A stretch of 64,000 nucleotides of DNA from Flavobacterium sp. ov086 (GCF_900187965.1 NZ_FZNL01000022.1:54674-118673), one strand, 5' to 3'. Shown: positions 1 to 8,554, numbered from the stretch's first letter. A program made the numbers and translations. Notes: a model not told the origin generated them from the letters alone.

Positions 1-73
1 TTAATATAACTTAACGTTGCGTTACGTAAAACCTTAGTGTGATTTGTGGTAAAATAAACTCTGAGGTAAAAAA

Positions 74-616
74 CTAAGCGCGTTTTATCTCATGTCCAAC
101 AAATTCCTCCAAAACAGCAAACATATCATCTACAGAAAGCGATTCGAAATCCGGATGATTTTTCAGGAAATTAGCATTCAATGTAATTAGGTTTTCTTCT
201 AATTCATAAAAAGTATCATTATTAAGCAAATCGCGCGTTGGGTTTACGCCTTCTAATTTTCCGCTTACAAATTTATTAAGCTTTACGCTGCTCATCAATT
301 TGACTTTTTTGCTTTGTTGCTGAAACAATTCCAAGTGTTTCTCAGCACCAATCAAAGCCAAACCTTCTTCGATAAGTTCGTTTAATTCTTTATTCCAACC
401 CGATCTATAGACAAACTGAGCAAAATTTCCTTCGGTATACTGTGACCAGTAATAATCAAGATAATAACTCATCAAAGCATCTTCATGAATAAATTCATCA
501 TCAACACCTTCTTCGCGCATTAAATTGATTACCGAAATATTGGAATGAATCACATCGTGAAGATTTTCACTATTCATTGCCGTTTCAGAAACTATTATTC
601 TACCAAATTCTTCCAT
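74..616 (-). CDS. DUF4375/DMP19-like protein
   Basis: A 180-residue soluble, acidic protein with no signal peptide or membrane segment. The central stretch (about residues 50-100, with SYYLDYYWSQ, GNFAQFVYRSG and a following helical segment) resembles the DMP19/DUF4375 family, whose members share a YY..QV.NGGF-type core; function is unknown. It starts at an ATG with no neighbour on its own strand except the small basic gene upstream at 685-855, 68 bp away, so the two could be co-transcribed. The family call is by recall of motif pattern and is moderate; that it is a real gene is likely from its length and codon use. Confidence 0.7.
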   Translation of the reverse strand: MEEFGRIIVSETAMNSENLHDVIHSNISVINLMREEGVDDEFIHEDALMSYYLDYYWSQYTEGNFAQFVYRSGWNKELNELIEEGLALIGAEKHLELFQQQSKKVKLMSSVKLNKFVSGKLEGVNPTRDLLNNDTFYELEENLITLNANFLKNHPDFESLSVDDMFAVLEEFVGHEIKRA

Positions 617-684
617 TTTGTTTTGTTTTGAGATTGTTTTGCAAATTTCAGATAAATTAAAACAGAAAAGAAATACTATCTGAT

Positions 685-855
685 TTAAATACGATCAGAT
701 CCCTCACTATTCTTTTTTTCATTCATTTTTGCCACTAAAGCTTTCAATCGCAAGGCGCTTTCTTTCTTTTCGGCCTGAAGTTTAGCCTTTTTTCTATTGA
801 GCAATTTGGTATGCAAAGCCTTATTTTTGGTATTTTTTTCGGGTCCTTTTGCCAT
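685..855 (-). CDS. small lysine-rich protein, 56 aa
   Basis: An ATG at 853-855 (reverse strand) opens a 56-codon frame ending TAA at 685-687. The product is very basic (MAKGPEKNTKNKALHTK at the start), with about a third Lys/Arg residues and an amphipathic helical middle section of alternating K/A/L/E. It has no cysteines and no membrane segment. Small basic proteins of this type, possibly nucleic-acid or ribosome associated, are common in Flavobacteria, but I do not know a function. The frame lies in an otherwise empty 425-bp gap, uses typical codons and is oriented with the downstream DUF4375-like gene. Confidence 0.6.
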   Translation of the reverse strand: MAKGPEKNTKNKALHTKLLNRKKAKLQAEKKESALRLKALVAKMNEKKNSEGSDRI

Positions 856-1041
856 GATCGATTATTCTTTAATTTACAAATATAAAATATAAAAAAAACA
901 TTTCATTAGTCAAACAAAACTGTATGAGACAATTAGCTTTTATTCAAGACAATACCTTTTATTTAACTTAAAAAAATTAGTAAAAACCTTAATAATACAC
1001 TATACTTTAGCACTTTTTTTAACCAAATCAAATGTTATTTC

Positions 1042-1764
1042 ATGAAAAAAACATTACTTTTTCTATTGCCAATTGTTTTTAGTATTTCCTTATTTAGCTG
1101 CTCAACAAACGAAGCGGTTACATGTTATCTTCCTTCAAACACAACCACCAGCAACTCTCCCTTAGTTCCCGGAGGAACATTATTATTGAACGCCACTTCT
1201 ACTTACAGTCCAGATGTAAGCTACAATTGGTCAGGACCTAATAACTTTCACTCCAATCTACAAAATCCAACTATTAATAGTGTCTTACCTTCTATGGCGG
1301 GAGAGTATAAACTAAAAACCAATAAAGGAATCTGTGAAAGTAGCGAAAGTACTGTTATGGTTGAAATTAATGCTCCAAATATCCCTTGTAATCCTGTTAA
1401 AAATACAATGGTTTTTGAAAAATTATCTCTTGGTCCGCTCAAATTTGGTTCTGTATACTCCTCCCATGTTAATGATGATTATTACATTACAGCAGGTTCA
1501 TTAGAAGCGACTCTAAGAATAGAGTTTGCGAGTAATATAATTCCAATACCTGGAGTTTACAATATCTGCAGCACGTGTCCAACTTCTTTCATGAAAAGCA
1601 ATGAAGTCTGCGTTAGCTTGAATTATGTTAGTTATTCTCATGCCAATAGTGGATTAGTGTATATATCCTCATTAAATGGAAAATTAACAGCTACTTTTTG
1701 TAATGTAATTTTCGAGCAGTCTCCCTTTACATTAAATTCATCTGCAACAATAACTGAAAATTAA
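1042..1764 (+). CDS. Ig/PKD-like lipoprotein
   Basis: A 240-residue putative lipoprotein. The N-terminus has a hydrophobic signal followed by a lipobox around SLFSC (Cys about residue 20), predicting lipidation and export. Residues 25-110 look like an Ig/PKD-type beta domain (GGTLLLNATS, YNWSGPNNFHS, AGEYKLKTNKGICESS), as found in Bacteroidota surface proteins. The remaining half has no recognised domain but contains a CSTCP pair and a beta-rich pattern. It is the first of three closely spaced exported-protein genes (1042-3061), with 2 bp to the next, so it is probably in an operon. Function unknown. Confidence 0.75.
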   Translation: MKKTLLFLLPIVFSISLFSCSTNEAVTCYLPSNTTTSNSPLVPGGTLLLNATSTYSPDVSYNWSGPNNFHSNLQNPTINSVLPSMAGEYKLKTNKGICESSESTVMVEINAPNIPCNPVKNTMVFEKLSLGPLKFGSVYSSHVNDDYYITAGSLEATLRIEFASNIIPIPGVYNICSTCPTSFMKSNEVCVSLNYVSYSHANSGLVYISSLNGKLTATFCNVIFEQSPFTLNSSATITEN

Positions 1765-1766
1765 AA

Positions 1767-2357
1767 ATGAAAAAATTATTAATAATTCTACTTTTTACTT
1801 TCTCAAGTTCTTTTGCACAAAACTCATACATCGTTGACAACAAAGGAACCAAAACTTTTATTAGAGGAGAACTGACTGATGTTCTATTAGTCGATAAAAG
1901 AATATCCTATGTGAATGTGGGGAAAAGCTGGGAAAAGTATATTAAATTCAAAGATCTCGATTATGCAATAATTGGCCCAAGTTTGCTAAAATCATTTCAT
2001 CTAAACCAGCAGAAAAAAGCAGAAGTTTATTTCGTTTTTGGAGAAAAACAAGACAAAAAGCTAATTGGTGTCGCCATAACTGTAACAACAACTCAAGGAT
2101 CAATGTCGTCTTCCAGTACATTTTATGAATTATATGTTATTGATAACAATGAAACTGTTATCGAACAAATTGTTACAAAATCTGGTAAATCAGAAGAAAA
2201 AATAGAACGTCGAGGACAAATAGCGGCAATGATTAGGAAACATTTTTCTGACTGCCCGGATTTAATGACAAAACTTGAAAAATATGATATTCCGGACGAA
2301 AGAAATGAAACAATCTTATCCTTTTTTTCAGACACAGAATATATTAATTGCAAATAA
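1767..2357 (+). CDS. exported protein of unknown function
   Basis: A 196-residue protein with a clear N-terminal signal peptide (MKKLLIILLFTFSSSFAQ, cleavage after AQ). The mature part is mixed alpha/beta with no motif I recognise; residues near 155-185 carry a charged helix (GQIAAMIRKHFSDCPDLMTKL). It starts 2 bp after the stop of the upstream lipoprotein gene, indicating translational coupling, and is followed after 11 bp by an outer membrane barrel gene. The three genes probably act together in the envelope. No function is assigned. Confidence 0.75.
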   Translation: MKKLLIILLFTFSSSFAQNSYIVDNKGTKTFIRGELTDVLLVDKRISYVNVGKSWEKYIKFKDLDYAIIGPSLLKSFHLNQQKKAEVYFVFGEKQDKKLIGVAITVTTTQGSMSSSSTFYELYVIDNNETVIEQIVTKSGKSEEKIERRGQIAAMIRKHFSDCPDLMTKLEKYDIPDERNETILSFFSDTEYINCK

Positions 2358-2368
2358 CCCCCTTAATA

Positions 2369-3061
2369 ATGAAAAACCAAACATTACTTTTTATTAGCGC
2401 ATTACTTTTCAATTTATCTATATATAGTCAAGCCCCAAGAGGATTTTATGCTTCAGCAGGTTTTTCCCAAACAAATTTAAAATCATCAGATTTACTTAAT
2501 GAATCTAAACCCGGCTTTCTTATTGGGTTAAACGCTCTTATGGGCTATCATGAAAATTACAACTTTCAATTAGAGCTTGCTTACAGACAAAACACTTTAG
2601 ATGTAAAATATGTTGAAGATACTTTCGAAGAAGTGAAAAAATCAAAATATAAATACTCTGATCTTACCTTTGGTTTTTACTTTAATTACTATATTTTAAA
2701 ACCTGAAGAGGATGAATTCTTTTTGGGACCGCAGGCAGGTTTATTTGTGGCGGTAGTAGACCCTCTTACACCTTCTAAAGGCGCAGATGTTAATAACCAA
2801 CAATACTTACCTTATTTGCTTAATGAATCTGATTTAACAAATTCGGCAAAATTTAATTACGGTTTTGGAATTGGTTTAACCGGGGGATATAATAATTTTA
2901 GATTTGACCTAAGATATAGTTTGGGTATGGCAAATTTATTACAAGATGTACAAGTGCATAGTTACGACGAATCGAATAATTACACAGGGCCAACTCTTGA
3001 AGGCAAAACCAACACTATATCATTTGGTATAAGTTATAACATATTTCATTTTAGAAAATAA
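2369..3061 (+). CDS. PorT-family outer membrane beta-barrel protein
   Basis: The reading frame is open from 2348, but the start is placed at 2369 (MKNQTLLFISALLFNLSIYSQ) because this gives a clean signal peptide. The 230-residue product shows the alternating aromatic/glycine pattern of a small outer membrane barrel (YASAGFSQTNL, FQLELAYRQN, LTFGFYFNYYIL, GFGIGLTGGYNNFRFDLRYSLGMANLL, ISFGISYNI) and ends in a short aromatic strand. This matches the Bacteroidota PorT-like (OMP_b-brl_2) type. It is last in a tight three-gene run with 1042-2357. No ligand can be inferred. Confidence 0.75.
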   Translation: MKNQTLLFISALLFNLSIYSQAPRGFYASAGFSQTNLKSSDLLNESKPGFLIGLNALMGYHENYNFQLELAYRQNTLDVKYVEDTFEEVKKSKYKYSDLTFGFYFNYYILKPEEDEFFLGPQAGLFVAVVDPLTPSKGADVNNQQYLPYLLNESDLTNSAKFNYGFGIGLTGGYNNFRFDLRYSLGMANLLQDVQVHSYDESNNYTGPTLEGKTNTISFGISYNIFHFRK

Positions 3062-3376
3062 GATTATAAAAGAATTCACATCATTTTTGTCGGCATGGAT
3101 TTACAATCTGTGCCGTACAATTATGATCATTACATAAAATTAATTAAGTCCTTAATTATTTAGAAAATAAAAACCTCAACACAAGCTTTTATAAAAGTCA
3201 AAGTTGGATACTTAAAATCGGGAGGAATTAATGCTGTAATTACCCAACCTTTCCATATTATTAAAATACCAAAAACTAATAAAAAAGTCGTTTTTAAATA
3301 AAATCATGAAAAGTGTTGTTTTTTTAATCTGCTCATAAACAATATGACATAACTTTACAATTAAAAAACGACAACT
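3062..3376 (+). other. gene-free gap, 315 bp
   Basis: No convincing ORF or RNA gene is visible. A short imperfect hairpin CGGCA...TGCCG lies near 3093-3118, followed by AT-rich DNA. It may hold the weak terminator of the upstream operon and the promoter of the next gene, but no TAnnTTTG box is clear. Confidence 0.4.
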
Positions 3377-3724
3377 ATGAAAACCATCATTATAACAATT
3401 ATTTCGCTTTTATCTTTTTCCATGTATTCGCAAAACCGATACGAACTGCAAGATGAAGGAAAAGACAAACTTTACCTTTTTGATTTCATTACACAAATGG
3501 CAGAAAGAAAAATAATTAAAACTGAACCCATTATTGTTCTTGATGGAAAACCCTATCGTTTTCAGGATTTAGAAAAAGAGAAACTTCCTTTGTATAAAAA
3601 TCAAATCGAAAAAATAACCCTGCTTGACAAACAAAAGGGAATCGCTATTTATGGAAATTTCGCCGAAGCCGGGGTTGTAATTGTAACCACAAATAAAAAA
3701 GAGAATTCTGGCAGCCATGAATAA
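3377..3724 (+). CDS. exported TonB-plug-like small protein
   Basis: A 115-residue secreted protein: signal peptide MKTIIITIISLLSFSMYSQ, then about 95 residues. The C-terminal IAIYGNFAEAGVVIVTTNK strongly recalls the end of a TonB-dependent receptor plug domain (AIYGSRAANGVILITTK type), and the preceding VLDGKPYRFQDLEKEKL with ITLLDKQKG matches the plug pattern of a named output and a following strand. There is no barrel, so this is a free plug-like module. Such small proteins are common in Flavobacteriia; what they bind is not known. It is followed by an LprI-like gene 59 bp later. Confidence 0.7.
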   Translation: MKTIIITIISLLSFSMYSQNRYELQDEGKDKLYLFDFITQMAERKIIKTEPIIVLDGKPYRFQDLEKEKLPLYKNQIEKITLLDKQKGIAIYGNFAEAGVVIVTTNKKENSGSHE

Positions 3725-3783
3725 TGTGTCTAACAAATTGAAAATGTTTTTAAACCATTCGTTCTTGAAACAATAATACAAAC

Positions 3784-4200
3784 ATGAACAAAAAACATCT
3801 ACTGATTCTTGTCTTGTTAATTAGCTTCTTTTCTTATTCTCAAGAAAACAAAACAATACAAAAATTAAATACAGAACTTCAAAAATGTCTCGACGACACT
3901 GAGAATAATATGATGAATTGTACATTTGAATATTACAACAAAATGGACAATTTATTAAATATAACATATAAAAAAATCAGAACTACATTAAGCAAGTCAG
4001 AGCAAGAAAAATTAAAAAATCAGCAATTGTTCTGGCTTAAAAAAAGAGATCTGTATTTTAAAAAAATCGAAGCAGAAACAACAAAAGAACTTGATGGAGA
4101 AAATTCATCACAAGATTTCAGGATGATCTGTTCTCATGAAAATGCTTTATTTGTAGAAGATAGAATTATTGAATTAGAAAAAATATACTTCAAAAACTAG
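3784..4200 (+). CDS. LprI/DUF1311-like exported protein
   Basis: A 138-residue exported protein with a signal peptide (cleavage near SYSQE). The mature part matches the DUF1311/LprI pattern: paired cysteines (KCLDDTENNMMNC), YNKMDNLLNITYKKIRTTL, SEQEKLKNQQLFWLKKRD and a late Cys. The family name comes from LprI, described as a lysozyme inhibitor in mycobacteria; whether this member inhibits lysozyme is an inference. It stands 12 bp before a small membrane-protein gene and is probably co-transcribed with it. Confidence 0.75.
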   Translation: MNKKHLLILVLLISFFSYSQENKTIQKLNTELQKCLDDTENNMMNCTFEYYNKMDNLLNITYKKIRTTLSKSEQEKLKNQQLFWLKKRDLYFKKIEAETTKELDGENSSQDFRMICSHENALFVEDRIIELEKIYFKN

Positions 4201-4212
4201 AACTTCAGCGCA

Positions 4213-4500
4213 ATGAATCTTCCAAAAAACCTAACATTATTCTTTGTCTTTGGAATACTTTCGATTATTGCAGGGATAATTTATGCTATAATCCTAATCA
4301 ACGGAAACTCTGCCGAAGATGGATTAATGGGAATTTACATTTTGTTTGGTTTGATTCCCGTTGGGTTTATCATATTGATTGATCGTTTTCTGGTTCGGAA
4401 ATTCGGAAATCAAAAAGTGAATAAAGTTCAATTCTCTTTTCTTGCATTTATTGTCCTTTTATGGATTATAAGAGCGATTGCGAATTTTATAATCGATTAA
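4213..4500 (+). CDS. small membrane protein, three predicted helices
   Basis: A 95-residue protein with three hydrophobic segments (about residues 7-28, 36-56 and 73-92) separated by short polar turns. It has no signal cleavage site and no recognised domain. It begins 12 bp after the LprI-like gene, suggesting co-expression. Function unknown. Confidence 0.65.
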   Translation: MNLPKNLTLFFVFGILSIIAGIIYAIILINGNSAEDGLMGIYILFGLIPVGFIILIDRFLVRKFGNQKVNKVQFSFLAFIVLLWIIRAIANFIID

Positions 4501-4592
4501 TATTTTCTCACAAATAATAATTAACGTTCTTTAGTTCAAAATATATTCTTCCGCCTCCACCACCTCCATTAAAAAACTAACACATAAAAAAA

Positions 4593-5354
4593 ATGACAAA
4601 AATACATCACCTAAACTGTGTGAAAATTGTTTCTCCTGTTAACGATAACGTCTGTGGACATTGCCTTTTGATTAAAGAAAACGACAAACTCATTTTAATA
4701 GATACAGGAATAGGACTCTTAGACATTCAAAAACCATTAGAACGAATAGGGCAGCAACTTATTGATATGGTTGGATATCGCTTTAATGAAAATCAAACTG
4801 CCATAAAACAAATCGAAAAACTGGGGCTTGATCCTAAAAAAGTTACAGATTGTGTTATTTCGCATTTAGATAATGATCATATTGGTGGTTTGGCAGATTT
4901 CCCAAACGCAAACATTCATATTGGAATTGAAGAATATGAAAACTTCAATTCCGGAAGTCCTAGATATTTAAAAACACCATTATCTCATAACCCAACGATC
5001 AAGACTTATAACAAATCGGATTTCAATTGGTTTGGATTTGAAGCTAGAAAAATCAATACAAATACCGAAACAGAAATTTTTCTTGTTCCACTTTTCGGGC
5101 ATACTTTAGGACATTGCGGCGTTGTTATAAAAACAGAAAAAGGATGGTTGTTTTATATTGCCGATGCCTATTACATGCGAATAGAACTAACTGATAACGA
5201 TCATCCGGTGAATCAATTGGCCCAAATGAGAGCCGAAGACAATGATCTAAGATTAAGCACATTAGATAAAATCAGGAATTTGATAAATGAACATCCCGAA
5301 ATTGAAGTTTTTGGATATCACGATATAGAAGAGTTTAACTTTTACAAGAACTAA
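4593..5354 (+). CDS. MBL-fold metallo-hydrolase
   Basis: A 253-residue cytoplasmic metallo-beta-lactamase-fold hydrolase. Visible motifs are LILIDTGIG (strand and Asp), SHLDNDHIGG (His91, Asp93, Asp95, His96), FGHTLGHCG (third metal His), YIADAYYM (bridging Asp) and a late FGYHD His. This order is that of the lactonase/glyoxalase-II-like MBL enzymes. The first motif reads HxDxDH rather than the canonical HxHxDH, a variant seen in a subset of the superfamily. The substrate cannot be predicted. Upstream (4501-4592) is a short AT-rich gap with a run of CC(T/A) triplets but no clear promoter. Confidence 0.85.
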   Translation: MTKIHHLNCVKIVSPVNDNVCGHCLLIKENDKLILIDTGIGLLDIQKPLERIGQQLIDMVGYRFNENQTAIKQIEKLGLDPKKVTDCVISHLDNDHIGGLADFPNANIHIGIEEYENFNSGSPRYLKTPLSHNPTIKTYNKSDFNWFGFEARKINTNTETEIFLVPLFGHTLGHCGVVIKTEKGWLFYIADAYYMRIELTDNDHPVNQLAQMRAEDNDLRLSTLDKIRNLINEHPEIEVFGYHDIEEFNFYKN

Positions 5355-5377
5355 ACGAACAAACAAAAACCAACATG

Positions 5378-5480
5378 ATGAAAAAAATGGAGTAACTATA
5401 TAGTGATAATTGGAATAGTTTCACTCATTATTAGAAACATTGATTTACTAATCATTTTTTTTGAAAAATTGACAAAATGA
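5378..5480 (+). pseudogene. frameshifted small membrane-protein gene (candidate)
   Basis: ATG at 5378 starts MKK but the frame stops after six codons (TAA 5393-5395). Removing one A from the A7 run at 5381-5387 joins it to a continuous frame beginning TGG at 5388 and ending TGA at 5478-5480. That frame would encode about 33 residues, with a hydrophobic helix (YIVIIGIVSLII) and a second hydrophobic stretch (DLLIIFF). The TGA overlaps the ATG of the next gene at 5477 as ATGA, the usual sign of translational coupling, which argues the shifted frame was once a gene. It may be a decayed gene, a sequencing error or slippage in the homopolymer. Confidence 0.45.
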
Positions 5481-6034
5481 ACCCAACCTTCTTCTCCACC
5501 CAAGAAAAATTCAGAGAATGGCTAGAAAAGCATCACCAAGAAGAAACCGAATTATTGGTTGGTTTCTACAAAGTGAATAGCAAAAAACCATCTATGTCCT
5601 GGTCAGAATCTGTAGATCAGGCACTTTGTTTTGGCTGGATTGATGGCATTCGCAAATCTATTGATGAAGAAAGTTACACAATCAGGTTTACACCAAGAAA
5701 AAAAACCAGTATTTGGAGCGCAATAAATATCAAGAAAATCGAAGTACTTACAAAAGCCGGACTGATGAAAGAAGCCGGAATAAAAGCTTTCGAATTCAGA
5801 TCTGAAGAAAGATCTAAAATTTACTCGCATGAAAATGAAGCGTATGTTCTCGATCCTGAATTCGAAAAGCAATTTAAAGCCAATAAAATAGCTTGGGAAT
5901 ATTTCAACAATCAGGCACCATCGTACAAAAAAGTAATAATTCACGTGATTATGAGCGCCAAACAAGAAAAAACCAGACTTTCCAGATTGGAGAAAGCAAT
6001 AAAATTTAGTGCCGAAGGAAAACGAATGTTGTAA
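5477..6034 (+). CDS. YdeI/OmpD-associated family protein
   Basis: A 185-residue cytoplasmic protein matching the YdeI/OmpD-associated (bacteriocin-protection) family across its length. Family landmarks are FREWLEKHH near the N-terminus, ELLVGFYKV, the conserved MSWSESVDQALCFGWIDGIRKSID and RFTPRKKTSIWSAINI. The C-terminal third holds the usual basic helices (ISRLEKAI-like). The biochemical role of the family is unsettled. The start overlaps the stop of the broken small ORF upstream by ATGA. Confidence 0.85.
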   Translation: MNPTFFSTQEKFREWLEKHHQEETELLVGFYKVNSKKPSMSWSESVDQALCFGWIDGIRKSIDEESYTIRFTPRKKTSIWSAINIKKIEVLTKAGLMKEAGIKAFEFRSEERSKIYSHENEAYVLDPEFEKQFKANKIAWEYFNNQAPSYKKVIIHVIMSAKQEKTRLSRLEKAIKFSAEGKRML

Positions 6035-6108
6035 ACACTATTGTTTTAATATAGTTTAAACTGTAACTTTATTCCATGAAAAAAGTTTTAGCTAAAAAGA
6101 GATAAACA

Positions 6109-7011
6109 ATGGAAAAAAGAACAACCTTACAATACTACGTTTTAGATGTATTCTCCAATACAAGTTACAAAGGAAATCCGTTGTCTGTTGTTTTTACCGA
6201 TGGTGATTTAGATTTAGAAATCTATCAAAACATTTCAAAGGAATTTGGTTATTCTGAAACTTCGTTTGTCTATTATTCTACCAAGAAAAAAGCGCTAAAA
6301 GTTCGTTCGTTTACTCCAACAGGTTTCGAAATAGATGGCGCAGGACACAATTTGTTAGGTGCTGTTTGTGGAGCGTTACTTAAAAATATGCCCATTTTTG
6401 AAGAACAGAATGAAAGTGAACGTTTTGTAATCATGAAAAATTCACCGATACCTTTAACGGTAAGTTTTGATCCTGTTACGCAAGATCCGGTGGTGCAAAT
6501 GCATCAAAAATCGGCAGTGATCAAACAAGAAATTCCAACTTACAGAATTGCAGTAGCACTTGGTTTAAAAATTGAGGATTTAGATGTAAATGCTTTTGTA
6601 CCTACAATAGTCAAAACAGAAGTCGCACACACCATGGTTCCCATAAAAAACAGTCAAGTGCTCAACAGTTGCATTCCGGACAATCAACTTTTAATCGAAA
6701 TTTCGAAAGAATATAATTTTGAAGGATTCTATTGTTTCACCCTTTCTGACGAAAATCAGGAACATGTGGTCGAAACTAGATTCTTCAACCCAATAATTGG
6801 CATAAATGAAGATCCTGCAACGGGAACAGCTGCCGGCCCTTTAATTGGTTTTTTAACTCAAAAGAAATTCACCAAATCAGACAAAGAGTATAAGATTTTG
6901 CAAGGCGTAAAATTAAAGCAGCCTTCGGTGATTGAAGTTATGAATCGCGACGAGGATATTTTGGTTGGCGGTTCATCGATTATAACAATGAAGGGGGAAC
7001 TTTATTTATAA
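6109..7011 (+). CDS. PhzF-family isomerase/epimerase
   Basis: A 300-residue protein of the PhzF family, cytoplasmic enzymes with a diaminopimelate-epimerase-like double fold. The N-terminal YYVLDVFSNTSYKGNPLSVVF, the SETSFV segment holding the conserved acidic residue (Glu50), RSFTPTGFEIDGAGHNLLGA and C-terminal NEDPATGTAAGPL are all family signatures. The usual CGHAT motif reads AGHNL here. Most PhzF homologues outside phenazine clusters have no known substrate, and no phenazine genes lie nearby. The next gene begins 11 bp downstream. Confidence 0.85.
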   Translation: MEKRTTLQYYVLDVFSNTSYKGNPLSVVFTDGDLDLEIYQNISKEFGYSETSFVYYSTKKKALKVRSFTPTGFEIDGAGHNLLGAVCGALLKNMPIFEEQNESERFVIMKNSPIPLTVSFDPVTQDPVVQMHQKSAVIKQEIPTYRIAVALGLKIEDLDVNAFVPTIVKTEVAHTMVPIKNSQVLNSCIPDNQLLIEISKEYNFEGFYCFTLSDENQEHVVETRFFNPIIGINEDPATGTAAGPLIGFLTQKKFTKSDKEYKILQGVKLKQPSVIEVMNRDEDILVGGSSIITMKGELYL

Positions 7012-7022
7012 AAAAATAATTA

Positions 7023-7385
7023 ATGCCAGATTTTAAAAATAAAACTTGGATTCTAAGTGATTTCATCAAATTTGTTCAGGCAAAAAAAGATCGTTCATTA
7101 AACTATAATCCCAATTATACCTATGATATATATGCCCCAAATAACGATGATCAACTTTCGCCTGAAACAATTATTTACGTTGGAAATACGGTTGAAGTTG
7201 ATGACAATGACAAAGAAATTTATCCCGATATTGTCATAAAAATGGATTATTGGTTCGAATATTCCTGCGATAACTTTCAGGATGTTATTGATTTGGCTAC
7301 TTCACAAAATGCTAATGTAAATACCTATAAACTAACTGAATGCTTAAACTATTATAGTAAACACGATACTTTTTTAGATCTATAA
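7023..7385 (+). CDS. hypothetical acidic protein
   Basis: A 120-residue acidic cytoplasmic protein rich in Asp, Asn and Tyr. No signal peptide or membrane segment is present. The layout (WILSDFIKFVQA..., then a beta-rich middle with VDDNDKEIYPD and a C-terminal FQDVIDLA) has a faint likeness to small immunity-type DUF families, but I do not assign one. It starts 11 bp after phzF and is followed by a strong terminator, so it probably ends that transcript. Confidence 0.6.
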   Translation: MPDFKNKTWILSDFIKFVQAKKDRSLNYNPNYTYDIYAPNNDDQLSPETIIYVGNTVEVDDNDKEIYPDIVIKMDYWFEYSCDNFQDVIDLATSQNANVNTYKLTECLNYYSKHDTFLDL

Positions 7386-7389
7386 ATAA

Positions 7390-7420
7390 AAAAACTGCAT
7401 TAAATAATGCAGTTTTTCTT
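7390..7420. terminator. bidirectional rho-independent terminator
   Basis: A perfect 12-bp stem AAAAACTGCATT/AATGCAGTTTTT with a 4-nt loop, flanked by A and T runs. It lies between two converging genes (7023-7385 forward and 7424-8554 reverse) and can serve both. Confidence 0.9.
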
Positions 7421-7423
7421 TTT

Positions 7424-8554
7424 CTATTTCTTAATCTCTTTTGGAAATGTTTGCTTTTGCTCTGGCGGAATTCTTTTCTTTAAAAACAAAATTTGTCCCA
7501 AATGACTTGATTGATGCTCCATAACGTGAAACCAACAATATTGATTTGTCCAGTCATATCTTGTCTGAACTTCAGCAAACCATGCATCGTCTCTTTTCTT
7601 TAATTCTGAAATGGTTTTTGCCCTCACTTCATTATAGATATCTAAATAATACTGTATATCGTGACCTTTAAATTCATCTCGCCCGCCTTGATCTAAGTCC
7701 AGAGCTTTTTGCCATATCTTCTTTTCTTCTTCGTTAAAACCTCTGTTCTCGAAAGTAAAAACCTGATAATACTTTTCGGCAGCAGCCAAATGCATTACAA
7801 GAGCTCCAATTCGGTTGGCTTGATCATCATGTAGATAATCAATTTCGTATTGACTCATATTTTTAACCGTTCTCTCTACACGACCTTTAAGATCTTCGAG
7901 CATCGAAATCATGTCACCAATTTTAGGCGAAGCTCCTTCGACATTTCCAATCTTCGCTTCTTGTCTTGGCTTGATACCGGTTCCTTCTAATAGTAAACTG
8001 TTTTTACCATCAACACTGGATTTGTCCAAAGAAATTTTATATTCTTTAACTTTAACAACATTGTCTTTCGATATTCCAAAACCCCATTTCGGAATGTTTC
8101 CGTCTTTTATTGGAGTTTCAAAACTTGAATTTAAAACCGCTAAAGGCTCAAAAACACCTTTGTCATTTTCGATAAGTAATTCAAATTTATCAAAATAGAA
8201 TTTGCCGTTATACAAACATAATCCTCCAAAACTTAGTGATTTGCTATTTGCATCAATCGTTCCTTCGACAGTATATGATTGCCATTCTTTTGATTTTACT
8301 GGTCTGTCGCTCATATTGTCAAAAAAACCGTCTTCATCGTTTTTAGTATCCACGCGTGCCCAGACTCCTGCCCACGATTTCGGTTCTGTAGTTTCTACTT
8401 TTATGGAAGCGATTACTCTGAATTTTTTCTTTACGGAAGTTTGAATATCAATTGTCTGATTGAAGGAAGTCCAATCGCTCGAAACAACTTTTTGTGTCTG
8501 CGCCTGTGCCAAAGCAAAACTCAGAAACAATAATAACTTTGCTATCTTTTTCAT
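7424..8554 (-). CDS. exported DinB-domain protein
   Basis: A 376-residue protein with a signal peptide (MKKIAKLLLFLSFALAQAQ). Residues 20-180 form a beta-rich region of carbohydrate-binding or jelly-roll look. The C-terminal third (about 215-370) is a DinB/DUF664-type four-helix bundle: LEDLKGRVERTVKNM, HLAAAEKYY and HVMEHQSSHLGQILFLKKR carry the spaced histidines that bind metal in the family. Most DinB-superfamily proteins are cytoplasmic (YfiT and thiol-transferase-like), so the export signal and N-terminal beta domain are unusual. Substrate unknown. It converges with the upstream forward genes at a shared terminator. Confidence 0.8.
   Translation of the reverse strand: MKKIAKLLLFLSFALAQAQTQKVVSSDWTSFNQTIDIQTSVKKKFRVIASIKVETTEPKSWAGVWARVDTKNDEDGFFDNMSDRPVKSKEWQSYTVEGTIDANSKSLSFGGLCLYNGKFYFDKFELLIENDKGVFEPLAVLNSSFETPIKDGNIPKWGFGISKDNVVKVKEYKISLDKSSVDGKNSLLLEGTGIKPRQEAKIGNVEGASPKIGDMISMLEDLKGRVERTVKNMSQYEIDYLHDDQANRIGALVMHLAAAEKYYQVFTFENRGFNEEEKKIWQKALDLDQGGRDEFKGHDIQYYLDIYNEVRAKTISELKKRDDAWFAEVQTRYDWTNQYCWFHVMEHQSSHLGQILFLKKRIPPEQKQTFPKEIKK

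Noticed and set aside
4540..4575. run of CC(T/A) triplets before the MBL gene
   Set aside because: On the reverse strand it would read as poly-Gly, like the tail of DUF2207 proteins, but the rest is not coding; too short to call a gene remnant.
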